NCBI GenBank assembly: GCA_030835135.1
Contig: JAUQWO010000017.1
Span: forward strand, 1 to 50,125
Direction of reading: 5' to 3'
Source: Bacteroidota bacterium
GTDB lineage: Bacteria; Bacteroidota; Ignavibacteria; UBA10030; UBA6906
Length of the DNA: 50,125 nt
Positions 25,281 through 35,900 of the stretch are shown one piece after another. Numbering within the stretch: position 1 is the stretch's first letter; every line of letters starts with the position of its first letter. The notes below the pieces were generated by a model. That model did no database searches and was not told where the DNA came from. It saw only the letters and a program-made list of their open reading frames with translations. A program made the translations under genes and the position numbers.

Positions 25281-28200
25281 TCAATCCAGTTCGAACCCGA
25301 ACAGGATCCCGAAATACACCCGCCACTCCTGACCGTACGTGACATACTGGTCCCGGCTCCTGATGTAGCGTTCGAACTTGTCGAGGCCGTATGCCGCGCT
25401 CAGGAAGATCCGCGTCGGATACGCATAGTACGAGAACGACTCCAGTCGCAGCTCAATGCCGACATCCTTCTTGAAGTCCTTCAGGCGCGGACGGAAGTCC
25501 GTCCAGGCATACCCGGCGTCCGCGAACACCGCACCATACAGTTTGTCGAAGTACAGGTGCGCCAGGCGCACATCGATGTTATGCACCAGCGGGAAGCGCC
25601 ACGTCAGGCCCATGGTCGCCAGTTCATTGCCCCCGATCGCGTAGAACGGGTAGCCCTTCATGCCGATGAGCCCCCCCGCGTAGAAGTCGAAGAACTCGTC
25701 CACCGGCGGACCGATGATACTGCCACCGCGGAGATTCACCGACAGCGTGTGGTTCTTGAAGAGGAACGGCAGGTATTCGCGCCACTGCACTTCCGCACGC
25801 GTGATGTTCACGTCCTTGTAGAGCGGGTGCAGCCCGGTCGACGTCACCTCGTACTCCCCGTCGCCGTTGAACTTGTTCCACTCCCTCCCCAGCCGGAATT
25901 TGATCTTCCTGCCGACGGGGTTGATCTCCTGGGTGCGCGACGGCAGAAGCGCATCCACACGGAACGTGAGCGAGAGATCGTTCGCGATCAGATACAGATC
26001 GCTGGAGCTGGACACGAGCGACGGAGGCGTGGTCTCCGGATTGATGAACGATTCAATGATGGAAGTGTACCGGCTGTGCATGAAGCGGAGCTCTGCGTTC
26101 GCGAACTGCGAGAAGACCGGCTGGGCGAGCGCGAGGTCGACCTCCAGCAGGTTATAGCCGACATCGACGGGGATCGTTGACGCGGGGAGACTGATCACAT
26201 TGCTCGTCTTCCGCGTGATGTTGTACAGTTCGAGCGATGCTACGGGTTCCAGCCCGAGTTCGTACAACAACGGCAGCCTGCCGCGATAGGTGAACTGCAG
26301 GAACAGGTCCCGTTCCAGTTTTGCATTCAACGTTGCGCCGGCAAAGAACCCGGTCCGGTCCAGGACGTCGGTGGAAAAGACATAGGCACCGACCTTGATG
26401 ACATCGATACCCTTGCTCTTCGGATTATAGTTGTCCACCCGGATCACGGGAACGACGGAAAGATTCGTGAACACGCTCCGGTACGCGCGGGACGAGTCCG
26501 GCAACCCCTGCGTATCATCATACCCGCGAAGCGCGGACCAGTCGAATATTGCCGCACCGGTCGAGGCCACCACCGGGGCGGGGAACCGGCCGTCAAGCGG
26601 CCCGGGCTGATAGTGGTGATCGCCGTCGGGCACCGGCGCCGGAGCCGCATACCGGTACACCTTGTAGCCGCCGGAGGTGTACGCCGCATACACGAGGTCG
26701 CCCGCGGCATTGACCGTCGGATAGAACGCCCCGCCCAGCACGTTCGTCATCTGATCGGTCCGCTGGCTGGCGATGTCATACCGGTAGATATTGAAGATCC
26801 CGCCCCGATCCGCACTGAACCAGAAGGTCTTGCCATCCGGCGCGAACCGGGCCGCACGCTGGTCATCGTCACCGGTAACGAGGAAGGTCAGGTCGCTCCC
26901 GTCCGGCCGCACCCAGGCAATGTCCCGGCCGTCCTTGATCGAGTGATCGAACACGATCCGCGAGCCGTCCGGACTCCAGCTGGGGTTGTAGACCTGTTCG
27001 CCGTTCGCGTAGAGCGTGATCTCGCGGTATCCGCTCCCATCACGGTTCACCACCGCGAGGTTGGACGTACCGTCGCGCGTGACGACGAAGGCGATCTTTT
27101 CGCCATCCGGCGACACCGTAGGACTGATCCCGCGTCTGCCGAAGGTGACACGACGCTCTTCCTCTTTCGCAAGATCGTACTCGTAGATATCGAACTGCAG
27201 AGACCAATGAGGATTGTCCCGGCCGGAACGGCCATAGTAGAGCCTGGTGCCATCGGGAGACCACGCCGGGGACGTACGGACGCCGGGCTGGACGAGCGTC
27301 TCGGTGTGCGTCGCGAAGTCATAGACGAACAACGACGAAAGGCCGAAGTAGTCGCCGTTCTTCGCGCTCGTGAATGCGAGCTTCGAACCATCGGGAGAAT
27401 AGACCGGATAGAGGTTGGCGAATCCGACCGTGGCGTCACGCCGTCCGGCAGCCGGCAGGACAGGCGTCCGCATCATGCTCTCCAGACGGATCCCTTCTCC
27501 CGGATCGATCACCTCATAGAGAGAATCGGTGACCAGAGGCGTCCCTTCCCGCATCATCGCCCGCACGGGAGCCACGCGTTCGCGGTAGCCGCGTGTCAGT
27601 TCGGCCTTCCATTCGTCGTACAGGTCCGCGCCGCGGATCCCCACCGCCCTCTCGATCGCACCATCGATGGTTGCGGCATCGAACCGTGACAGATTTCGCG
27701 AGACCTCCCGCAGCTTGTCCTGCCCGAACCGTTCGCCGAAATAGCGGATGAATGCGAAGCCGGCGTTGTACGACGATTCGTTGCCCAGACTCGTCTTTCC
27801 GAAAACCCCCATCTGCTCCCAGGTGAGCATGTTCCCGTCAAGCGCATACGATCGCAGGATCATGTCACGGTGGGTATCCCAGAAATCATATTGCAGTTCG
27901 CGCCGGTTATGCTGGGCAACACCTTCCGCGAACCACGCCGGCACCACGAAGCCGGAGATCGGATACGAGGCCACGATGTTCGGGTAGCCATAGAGCACAT
28001 CCACGCGGCGTTCCGACTCGTACCCGAGCCACTGGAGGTAGACGGCCGGCACCTTCCGGCCGAACTTCATCGAGGTCTGGATCTGGATGATGTGGGTGAA
28101 TTCATGCGTGATCACGTTCCGCAGCCAGTTGTGCGTCCCGCGCAGCTCAAAGTCCATGCTGGGCGCGTAGATCTCGATCCGGTTGTCGTAGAAATACGCC

Positions 28201-28481
28201 GCACCATTGGAGATGTCGTCGTAGTCCTTGACGATGAAGCTTATCTTCGAATCGGGTTCGTGTTCGTAGAACGACGTCACGGGCCCGTAGATATCCTCGG
28301 CGATCTTCGCGATCACCCGGGCAGTGCGCTCCGCTCCCTCGTGGTAGTGCACAAGGAAGTGCCTGGTATCGATGGTCCGCCACACAAGTTCCGGATGCGG
28401 GAACTCCTCCTGGGCACGGAGTGGAGCGGCAATCAGAAGGAATGTTGCGACGAGCAGGACAGCGCGATGGTGCACGGACAC
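25281..28481 (-). CDS. Secreted metalloprotease-like, beta-propeller and outer-membrane barrel fusion protein
   Basis: The 1066-residue protein has a signal peptide (about 1-23). Next comes a peptidase-MA-like gluzincin domain with HEFTH (126-130) and the downstream Glu in PAWFAEGVAQ (E186). A TolB/PD40-type propeller follows (about 350-640), with repeats such as YPVYSPDGSKLAFTS, PAWSPDGTRLYYG and PSWSPDGSRIVFD. The C-terminal region of about 370 residues is strand-rich and carries a BamA/surface-antigen-like segment (FYAGGLIGMKGYPFYAIGGNE). All three zinc-site residues are present. Start is GTG 28481, 12 bp after the M6-like gene. A plausible role is an outer-membrane protein with a periplasmic or surface protease module; the substrate is unknown. 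Confidence 0.8.
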   Translation of the reverse strand: MSVHHRAVLLVATFLLIAAPLRAQEEFPHPELVWRTIDTRHFLVHYHEGAERTARVIAKIAEDIYGPVTSFYEHEPDSKISFIVKDYDDISNGAAYFYDNRIEIYAPSMDFELRGTHNWLRNVITHEFTHIIQIQTSMKFGRKVPAVYLQWLGYESERRVDVLYGYPNIVASYPISGFVVPAWFAEGVAQHNRRELQYDFWDTHRDMILRSYALDGNMLTWEQMGVFGKTSLGNESSYNAGFAFIRYFGERFGQDKLREVSRNLSRFDAATIDGAIERAVGIRGADLYDEWKAELTRGYRERVAPVRAMMREGTPLVTDSLYEVIDPGEGIRLESMMRTPVLPAAGRRDATVGFANLYPVYSPDGSKLAFTSAKNGDYFGLSSLFVYDFATHTETLVQPGVRTSPAWSPDGTRLYYGRSGRDNPHWSLQFDIYEYDLAKEEERRVTFGRRGISPTVSPDGEKIAFVVTRDGTSNLAVVNRDGSGYREITLYANGEQVYNPSWSPDGSRIVFDHSIKDGRDIAWVRPDGSDLTFLVTGDDDQRAARFAPDGKTFWFSADRGGIFNIYRYDIASQRTDQMTNVLGGAFYPTVNAAGDLVYAAYTSGGYKVYRYAAPAPVPDGDHHYQPGPLDGRFPAPVVASTGAAIFDWSALRGYDDTQGLPDSSRAYRSVFTNLSVVPVIRVDNYNPKSKGIDVIKVGAYVFSTDVLDRTGFFAGATLNAKLERDLFLQFTYRGRLPLLYELGLEPVASLELYNITRKTSNVISLPASTIPVDVGYNLLEVDLALAQPVFSQFANAELRFMHSRYTSIIESFINPETTPPSLVSSSSDLYLIANDLSLTFRVDALLPSRTQEINPVGRKIKFRLGREWNKFNGDGEYEVTSTGLHPLYKDVNITRAEVQWREYLPFLFKNHTLSVNLRGGSIIGPPVDEFFDFYAGGLIGMKGYPFYAIGGNELATMGLTWRFPLVHNIDVRLAHLYFDKLYGAVFADAGYAWTDFRPRLKDFKKDVGIELRLESFSYYAYPTRIFLSAAYGLDKFERYIRSRDQYVTYGQEWRVYFGILFGFELD

Positions 28482-28493
28482 AGGGGATCCCCG

Positions 28494-31400
28494 TTATTTC
28501 ACGACAGCGATTTTCACGACCGCGGATCCGCTTGCAGCGGCGCCCGCGGCATCAATATGGGCGAAGTAAATTCCGGTCTGCACCTCGGCGAGATCCCACG
28601 CAACCTCGTTGTCCATGCCCGCGATCCCCGGACCCTGCAACGTTGCAACGAGGTCCCCGGCCATGTCATAGATCTTCACCGTGACCGTGGCCGCTTCCTT
28701 GACGAAATAGCGGATCATGGTCGAGCCCCCGTACGCGGGGTTCGGCCAGTTGTACGCACGGGATGCCGGGAAGAAGTCCGACGATTGCGGTGCGCCCGGG
28801 GCCGGCGTGGCATCGTATCCGGTATGAGCGGCGTCGTGCCAGGCCTGGGGCCACGGCATCATCGTACCAGCAACCGGCGACGTCGACTTCCCCGTCAGCC
28901 AGCCGGACACGGATCCGTCGGTGGAGGATGCGGCAAAGACGAGGAGCGAATCGGCGACGGTCGTGACACCGATCGATTGCTTGCCGCGGCCTGCCAGGAG
29001 CGGGAATCCATCGACCGTCCTCCCCGTCCGATCGTACGCAACGATCAGACCGCGGTCCGTTCCCCCGAGGATATCCACACGCTGATCCCCATTCGCATCG
29101 GCGACCACCGGTGCAGCGGTCAGTGTGTCGGCGACGTCGAGCGTCACAGGGAAATTGTCGAGCATGGCCCCGGAGGCATTCCAGACGAGGATCCTGTTCC
29201 CCGCGAAGACCACCACGTCACGGCTGCCATCGCCGTTCACATCCGCGAGTACCGGAGCAAGCGACAACGGCTGACCCACGGTGACCGGGAAGCCAGGAAC
29301 CGGCGCGAGAGCGCCATCGAGCAGATACACCAGGCCGTCACGGGTCGCCACCGCGATGCGCACGGATGCCCCGGTCCCGGCCACCGCGGGAGCTCCGGCG
29401 ATCGGATGCCCGATCGAACGATAGCCAAGATCGGTCACCACACCGCCCGTTGCCGTCCGCGCGGTGACCGCGATCGAGCCCTGTGTACCCGCCACGACGA
29501 AGGCATCCTGCGCAGGATAGACAGCGATCCCGGTCACATCCTCCGACGAACCGGGGAACACGAAATCCGAGCGAAGCTCGGGAGCGTTCCGGGATATCCA
29601 ATGGACATAACTGGTGAGTCCACCGGTCGCGATCATGACCGATCCGATCACCGGGGGAGGGACGAGCGTACTTCCTCCGAACCGATACCGGAACAGGGAA
29701 TCCGCACGCCCATCGGCGTTCTGATCACGCAGACTCCACGCCCGGACGCGGAAGGCCCCATCATCCGCCACGACGAAGTCCGTGACGCCATCGCTATTGA
29801 TGTCACTGACCGCAACACCCGAGGTATAACCCGACGAATCATCACCCGCGGCGATGAGCCCGTCCGCTGATCCTCCCGCGAGGAGAGGACGTCCATCGAC
29901 GGTCCAACCGAAGATCCGCGGAGGTTGTTTCTGCGACGGTTGCGAAGGCAACGTGGTCCATGTGGTGGCATTCGACGTCGCGACGAACACTGCCGGTCTG
30001 CCGTTCAGCGTAGAGAGCGTGAGCGCACCGGGAGGAAGCGCCATCGCAACACCGGTCTCGCCGGTGAGCGACGTTGACCGGGGATATCCCGCCAGGGGGC
30101 CCTTCATCCCATCGCCGTGCGTCAACCCAACGGTCATGCGGGGTCCGCGAGCGCTGAAGTCTGTGAGCGCCACATAACTCAACGCGCCGTCGTTGCTCGC
30201 CGTCCCGGGCGTGGACGTGGCATTGAAGATATTCTTGTTCACCGGCGACGCATTCCCGACATACCAGAAGTCCAGCGCGGTCCCGATCTCACTCCCGCTT
30301 CCCGCGGAGAGGAATCCGTATTCCTGCCCAAGGTCCTGCGAGCCATCGGCCTCTTCGAGATCGATCCCACGGCGGTTCATGTTCGCGTTCACGGTGTTGG
30401 TCGCAAGTCCTGCCGCGATCACCGTCTCATCGATATGCCAGACCAGGATGCCGCCATCGTAGAACACACCCTTGGTGTCGACGCCACCCGGCAGACTCCA
30501 ATCCAGGTCTTCCACGTCGGTCACCGTACCCTGCAGCGCAGCAACATCGAAGGCGTTGAATCCCGTGGTATCGCGCGGGAATGCCTTCACCACGGTCGCG
30601 CCATTGTACACCATGGTGACACGCTGCCCGTCCTGCCGCGGATCGCGGTTGCGGTTCTCGATGAGATAGTACTCGCGCGCACCGATCGGGAGACGGTAGA
30701 TCGTGTCCGCGAGCGCGACGGCCGGAAGCGACAGCGTCCGCTGTCCCGGCGGAACGGTGATCGGTTCGATCCAGCCAAGCCAGTACTTCTCCCACGCCGA
30801 GGGCTCCGGGGGGAAGACGCCGTTGAAACTGAAGATCGACTGGCCATCCATGAGACCGAACCGTCCGATGGCGGTGCGGCCGGTCTTCGTATCGAAGAGG
30901 TCCGGCAGGCCAAGATAGTTGCCGAGCGAGGCACACAGGAGCCCGTTGATACTGTACTCGAGGAAGACATCGCCACCCAGCCCGGGGACCGAACGGCTTT
31001 CGGTCTCCGGGATGACGATCGAATTCGGGATCGTGAACGAACCGGCGCGGACCGGGACCCCGGAGACACCGTGCGCATCCCTGAAGGCCGATGGGCCGAG
31101 GTAGAGCGACGGGATATCCAGCGGTCCGGGATCGTACCCGAGCGATGCGACCAGGTCGATATCCCTACCCACACCCGCGTGGAAGACGACGAAAGCATCG
31201 TACGACGAGAACGCGGTGAAGAGCCCGAGAGAATCCACTGCGCGCCAGGCATCGCGCGCAAGGTCCGCCACCGGGGTATTCGCGGTGTTCTTCGGTGGGC
31301 TGTACCGCATCATCGTCGCAGGGAGCGTGATGACGGTCGGGATGAGCTGCGCCCGGACGATCAGCTTCCCCTTCGAGGCCTTCGCGTAGTAGTTCGCAAG

Positions 31401-31697
31401 GAACGTGAGATGGGCATCGAAGTAGTCGCGGTCCCGTGGTGGAGCATCGACAGGGATATCAGCGCTGGTCACACGCGAGGTATCGAACCGGCCATTGCCG
31501 GTCGTCCTGTCGTCCTTGTCCTCCTGGAACTGGACCATGACGGCGAGGACGTGCACCGTATCGGCCGCGGCGAGTACCACACGCCTGGCCTGCGGAAGAT
31601 CGGAGGGTGAAGCCACGATGCTGTGCGACACCGGTTGCGCGGCAAGCGCAACCGGTATCACCAGGAGGCCGAGGACCCGCCAGAGCATGTTGATCAT
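28494..31697 (-). CDS. Degenerate M6-type peptidase with FG-GAP repeats and T9SS sorting domain
   Basis: About 1067 residues. After a signal peptide there is an M6 (immune inhibitor A-like) peptidase fold: the approach FLANYYAKASKGKL, and LGLPDLFD, which normally follows the zinc motif. At the zinc motif the sequence is ASLGN (256-260), where HExGH is expected, so both His ligands and the catalytic Glu are replaced. FG-GAP/VCBS-type Ca-binding repeats follow (DINSDGVTD, DVNGDGSRD, DANGDQRVD). The last 85 residues form a type A T9SS sorting domain (NWPNPAYGGSTMIRYFV onward, ending KIAVVK). It is likely secreted to the surface via PorU/PorV as a non-catalytic binding protein. ATG 31697 or 31688 are possible starts. 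Confidence 0.83.
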   Translation of the reverse strand: MINMLWRVLGLLVIPVALAAQPVSHSIVASPSDLPQARRVVLAAADTVHVLAVMVQFQEDKDDRTTGNGRFDTSRVTSADIPVDAPPRDRDYFDAHLTFLANYYAKASKGKLIVRAQLIPTVITLPATMMRYSPPKNTANTPVADLARDAWRAVDSLGLFTAFSSYDAFVVFHAGVGRDIDLVASLGYDPGPLDIPSLYLGPSAFRDAHGVSGVPVRAGSFTIPNSIVIPETESRSVPGLGGDVFLEYSINGLLCASLGNYLGLPDLFDTKTGRTAIGRFGLMDGQSIFSFNGVFPPEPSAWEKYWLGWIEPITVPPGQRTLSLPAVALADTIYRLPIGAREYYLIENRNRDPRQDGQRVTMVYNGATVVKAFPRDTTGFNAFDVAALQGTVTDVEDLDWSLPGGVDTKGVFYDGGILVWHIDETVIAAGLATNTVNANMNRRGIDLEEADGSQDLGQEYGFLSAGSGSEIGTALDFWYVGNASPVNKNIFNATSTPGTASNDGALSYVALTDFSARGPRMTVGLTHGDGMKGPLAGYPRSTSLTGETGVAMALPPGALTLSTLNGRPAVFVATSNATTWTTLPSQPSQKQPPRIFGWTVDGRPLLAGGSADGLIAAGDDSSGYTSGVAVSDINSDGVTDFVVADDGAFRVRAWSLRDQNADGRADSLFRYRFGGSTLVPPPVIGSVMIATGGLTSYVHWISRNAPELRSDFVFPGSSEDVTGIAVYPAQDAFVVAGTQGSIAVTARTATGGVVTDLGYRSIGHPIAGAPAVAGTGASVRIAVATRDGLVYLLDGALAPVPGFPVTVGQPLSLAPVLADVNGDGSRDVVVFAGNRILVWNASGAMLDNFPVTLDVADTLTAAPVVADANGDQRVDILGGTDRGLIVAYDRTGRTVDGFPLLAGRGKQSIGVTTVADSLLVFAASSTDGSVSGWLTGKSTSPVAGTMMPWPQAWHDAAHTGYDATPAPGAPQSSDFFPASRAYNWPNPAYGGSTMIRYFVKEAATVTVKIYDMAGDLVATLQGPGIAGMDNEVAWDLAEVQTGIYFAHIDAAGAAASGSAVVKIAVVK

Positions 31698-31731
31698 AGA
31701 GGCAGTTGTCCGGATTCGGGTTGCAGGTCGC

Positions 31732-32856
31732 TTATTTCGGTTCGTCACCACCCCATGCGATCAGCAACGAGAACCTGATCGTATCCGAGAGCGGATGATT
31801 GTCCGCCGCGGAGATGTAGCTGAAATCGAACCCATAGATGTCGTAGCGGATACCCGCGCCGAACGTGAGGAACTTGCGGGCACCAAACTCCGGATGCTCG
31901 TAGAAATAACCCAGGCGCAGGGCGATGAGCCGCGGGGCACCATACCAGTATTCCGCACCACCGCTTACGATCACCTTCTTCAGGCCGGTCCCGTCGCCCC
32001 ACGCGCTGAACAGCGCTTTGTAGAACGGATCGGATGTCTGGTCCTCGCGGCGGCGGACCAACAGGCGGCTGAAGTCGAGGCCCAGTTGCAGATTGTTGTA
32101 TTCGTCGTTGAGGAGTTTGTACCCGAGACCGACACGCAGGTTCGTCGGGAGCGGGTCCGCCTGGTCGGCGTCAACGTAGGTCACCTTCGGGCCGAGGTTG
32201 GACAGGTTGACCCCGACGCTGAAGGCATTCCCGATGTCGCCGAGCAACGGCACCTCCAGTTTCACCGGGCGGTACATCAAGGCAAGGTCAACGCTGACCG
32301 TCGAGGAGATGCCGTTCCCCTTCTCCGATTCGGTGCCGATAGGAGAGAGGGCGCTATGGATGTAACGGACGTTCACGCCAATGCCCAGGTCCTCCGAGGC
32401 CTTGGTGGCATACCCGACCGCCACGGCGTACTCGAACGACTTGAACTTGTCGATGACCGTCGGACCCGAGGAGTTGGTGACCGCGAATTCACCGAGACTC
32501 AGGTACGTCACGCTCGCGCCGATGGTCCCCCCGATGGCGTCGATGTCCATGCGGTAGTTCAGGTGATCGTAGAAGAGGTCCGGCAGATTGAACTGCGGCA
32601 GCCAGTTGGCATGCGTGATACTGACCTCCTGCCCCTTCAGAAACGCGAGTGCCGCAGGGTTCCAGAAGATCGCGGACGCGTCGTCCACCGTCCCTGTGCC
32701 GGATTCACCCATACCGGAGGCACGCGAATTCGGGGCAATGAGCAGGAAAGGCACCGCCGACTCACCCTGTGCGCGCGCTTCGGAAGCAATGCCGGCCAGC
32801 GCGAATGCCGCAAGGAGCAGTGCGATGATCTGTGATACCCGATTCTGCGTTTTCAT
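31732..32856 (-). CDS. porV: PorV type IX secretion outer-membrane protein
   Basis: A 374-residue FadL-like outer-membrane protein with a signal peptide (about 1-29, cleavage near EARAQ) and the PorV start AVPFLLIAPNSRASGMGESG, followed by DDASAIFWNPAALAFLKGQEVSITHANWLPQ. PorV shuttles cargo from the SprA channel to the PorU attachment complex by binding the sorting domain. Length and motifs match PorV (LptO). AGGAGG lies about 10 nt before the ATG. It is 53 bp downstream of porU, its functional partner. Confidence 0.92.
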   Translation of the reverse strand: MKTQNRVSQIIALLLAAFALAGIASEARAQGESAVPFLLIAPNSRASGMGESGTGTVDDASAIFWNPAALAFLKGQEVSITHANWLPQFNLPDLFYDHLNYRMDIDAIGGTIGASVTYLSLGEFAVTNSSGPTVIDKFKSFEYAVAVGYATKASEDLGIGVNVRYIHSALSPIGTESEKGNGISSTVSVDLALMYRPVKLEVPLLGDIGNAFSVGVNLSNLGPKVTYVDADQADPLPTNLRVGLGYKLLNDEYNNLQLGLDFSRLLVRRREDQTSDPFYKALFSAWGDGTGLKKVIVSGGAEYWYGAPRLIALRLGYFYEHPEFGARKFLTFGAGIRYDIYGFDFSYISAADNHPLSDTIRFSLLIAWGGDEPK

Positions 32857-32909
32857 GTGAAGAACTCCTCCTGATCGAACAAGATAAACAGTGACTACAT
32901 CCAGTGTTC

Positions 32910-35900
32910 CTAACGCACCACGGTCAGTTTGCCGAGGGCCTCACTGCTGAAGCGGCCATCGGTGGTGCGGACAACAAGTTTGTACAGGTATACTCCATTC
33001 GCGAGCATATCGCCATCGCGGTCGCGGCCATCCCAGGGCACGCGAACCATCGGTTCGCCGGCCGTGATCGTGTGCAGCGACTGGATCAGGCGACCCGCGA
33101 CGGTATAGATCTTCACTTCCACGTCGAGCGGATCGCTCAGGTTCTGACGGAACGTGAATTGCGTTTCGCCCGCGAAGGGGTTCGGATAGTTGAAGACGTC
33201 GGTGATGCTGAGACTGCCGGAACTCGCGACCTCGAAGAACGTTTCTGCGACCGACGAATTGTTCTGTGAATCCCAGGCGCGGATACGAATCGTGTTCTTG
33301 CCGGATGCGAGACCGTTCAGCGGATACTCGACCGTTCCTGCCCGGAAATCATCCAGCGTACTCGTGTAATGCTCCGTCAGGTCCTTGCTCTGGGTACTGC
33401 CGTTGATCCACGCCTCGATGCGATGGCCGATACCGGCCGTCGAGGTATTCACGCCGCTTGAATCCCGCAGATCGACGAGCAGCCTCGGCGCCTCGGTCAC
33501 GACATCTCCCGGACGGAACTCCCGCGAGTTGAGATAGATGTGCATCGACGGTCCGGTGCCATCGTTGGCCGCCGAGGTATCGGTGCCGCCCACGCGCACA
33601 AGGCCCGTGAATCCCGCCCCATCCGCGCCACCGCCGGAGAAGTACGCCACCAGACGTCCGCGACCGGTGGTATCCGCGTACGAAATATCCTTGGGCACCA
33701 TGAACGTCGCACGGAAGCGGCCGGCATGCACGGAGTTCTCGCCCCGGTAGATCGTCCCGCCCGTGGACGTGTACGCCCAATTGCGGCCGGCATAGAAGTT
33801 CACGATCAGCTGTGCCCTGCTCACATCGTTCACGCGGAGTTGCACGATGCCGTTGAACGTGGAGTCGATACGGTTGCCGGCATTGCGGATCGTGCCACCG
33901 ACGGTCACCCGGCTCATCGCCTTCAGGACGATGGGGGTCGTGCGCGGCGCCCCGCCCACGCTATCGACCGGTTCCCCATTGATGCTGTCGATCATCGCAT
34001 ACCCGCGGGGATATGCCAGCTGGGTGGTCGGATCGCCCATGTACAGGTATTTTGCATCGTTCACCTGCTCGCCCCCGCCCGTGACCTTATACAACAGCAA
34101 CGCTGTTGCGGGCCGGTCCACGACCACCCGCCCGTACACATCACGCTTGAACATCCGCTCGTAGGTCCCCTGGTTCAGCTGTGCGTTACTAATGGCGAAC
34201 ACCTTGCGGGAAGCGGAGATCACGCCGATCGCCCCACCATCGGGTTTGTTCAGAAGCAATTCGCTGCCGGTGTAGTTGCGCGGGTCGTCGAACTGCGAGA
34301 AGTTGCAGGTCGCCAGGATGAAGAGTGCAAGCCGGTTCGCGTTCACCATCGGCGGGATCGAGGTGTTGACCTCAAAGATCATCTCGTGGGCCCACACCTT
34401 CGGGTTCCCGTGGCCGGAGTAGTTCAGGATCAGCACCCCCTGGTTCACCTGATCGATGATATCCTGGGCCGCACCCGGTTTCCGCCGGCCCTGCGCCGTG
34501 AAGACGGTCGGGTATTCCGCAATGTAGATCTTCTTCTTTTCAATTTCGTCCGGCGTGAACGCGGCACTGCTCAGCGTCTCGGCGTCGTCACTGTGCATCG
34601 TACCGTCTTCGGTTTCGCTCGTCCAGGAATCATCGCCGACGTACAGGATGCGCATCTTCCAGCTGTCGTCCGCGCTCTCCGCGCGGTACCGGATGGTCTT
34701 GTCCACGACAATGTTCGCTTCGCGCACCGTGCGCGCCGAGATGCGCCCGAGCACGAGCGACGGCAGGCCGTTCTGGGTGAACCGCGCGAAAAAATCATCG
34801 GTCGCATAACTGAAGATCTCGTTGCGCGATTCCGCGGACTGCCATGTAGGGACGTAACTGGACCTCGTCCCGAGGATGTTCTTGTAATCGTACGACGCGC
34901 CACCCAGGAACAACACAAACGTCGGCTTCAGCGTCCAACTCTCGTAGGCGTACTTGAGATAGTCCCGGATCGCCGAGATGTCCGGCAAGCCCCCGCCGAA
35001 TTCATTATAGATGTTCGCCACATCCACGACAATGGACTTCAAGCCGCCATTCGCGGGTTGTTCGCGGAAGGTCTTGATGCGGTCGGCGACACTCTTGAAC
35101 TCTTCACTCGTCAGGATGATGAAATCCGCCCCTCCGGCATACCCGCGGAGGTCCTGATTGGCGACCTTCTGCGCGCCGGCGATCGTCTTCCACGCACCGA
35201 CCGATGTCGCCCAGTACTCCGTGACCTCCCCGGTGCGAAGCGTATCGCGGAAGGTGTATGAACCGGCCACGCCGGAGATCAGGCGGACGTTCGCCGGGTC
35301 CGTTACATTGAACACCATCGGCTTGGCGGTGAACTGCTGGAGCAGGTACTCCGCGATACCCGTCGCATCGGGCGAGCGGAAGTGCAGCGCATTATTGACG
35401 CCCCAGAGCATGCGCGGGTACAGGATCTCCACCCAGTCGATCCAGGCCTCCGATGCCGCACTCGACGACTGGAAGCTCACGCTGAACTGGCTCGAGGTCC
35501 CGGACAGCGACGACGAAGCCGATGCTTCGAACGTGGAGGCCGTCGCATATTGGTAGCTTCCCTCGGATGAGGACGGGAGCGCGTGCGTCCCGAGCACCGT
35601 GGTTCCCTCCCGCACGGTGAACCGCGGGAACGTCTCATCGTGTGCAACGAGAGTGTATCGATACGTGATGACATCATTGGCCACAAGGCCAGGCAACGGA
35701 CTGACGTGAGTGAACGAGCCGGAGGGGCCGCTGATCGATTGTCCGTACCAGGCCTTGCCCGAGCTGAGCTTGTTCACCTTCTCTTCTTCGATCGCCACCA
35801 TGTCGGTGAACTTCTCCACGACCACCGACGGGGTCATGGCCGACGACGGCTGGTCCGCCATGCGCTTCCCGCGTGCCCCTCCGAAGGTCAACCAGTAGTA

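Noticed and set aside
27870-29870. Plus-strand open frame of 666 codons
   Set aside because: Antisense to the protease/propeller and M6-like genes; the product is Arg/Asp/His-rich without domain features.
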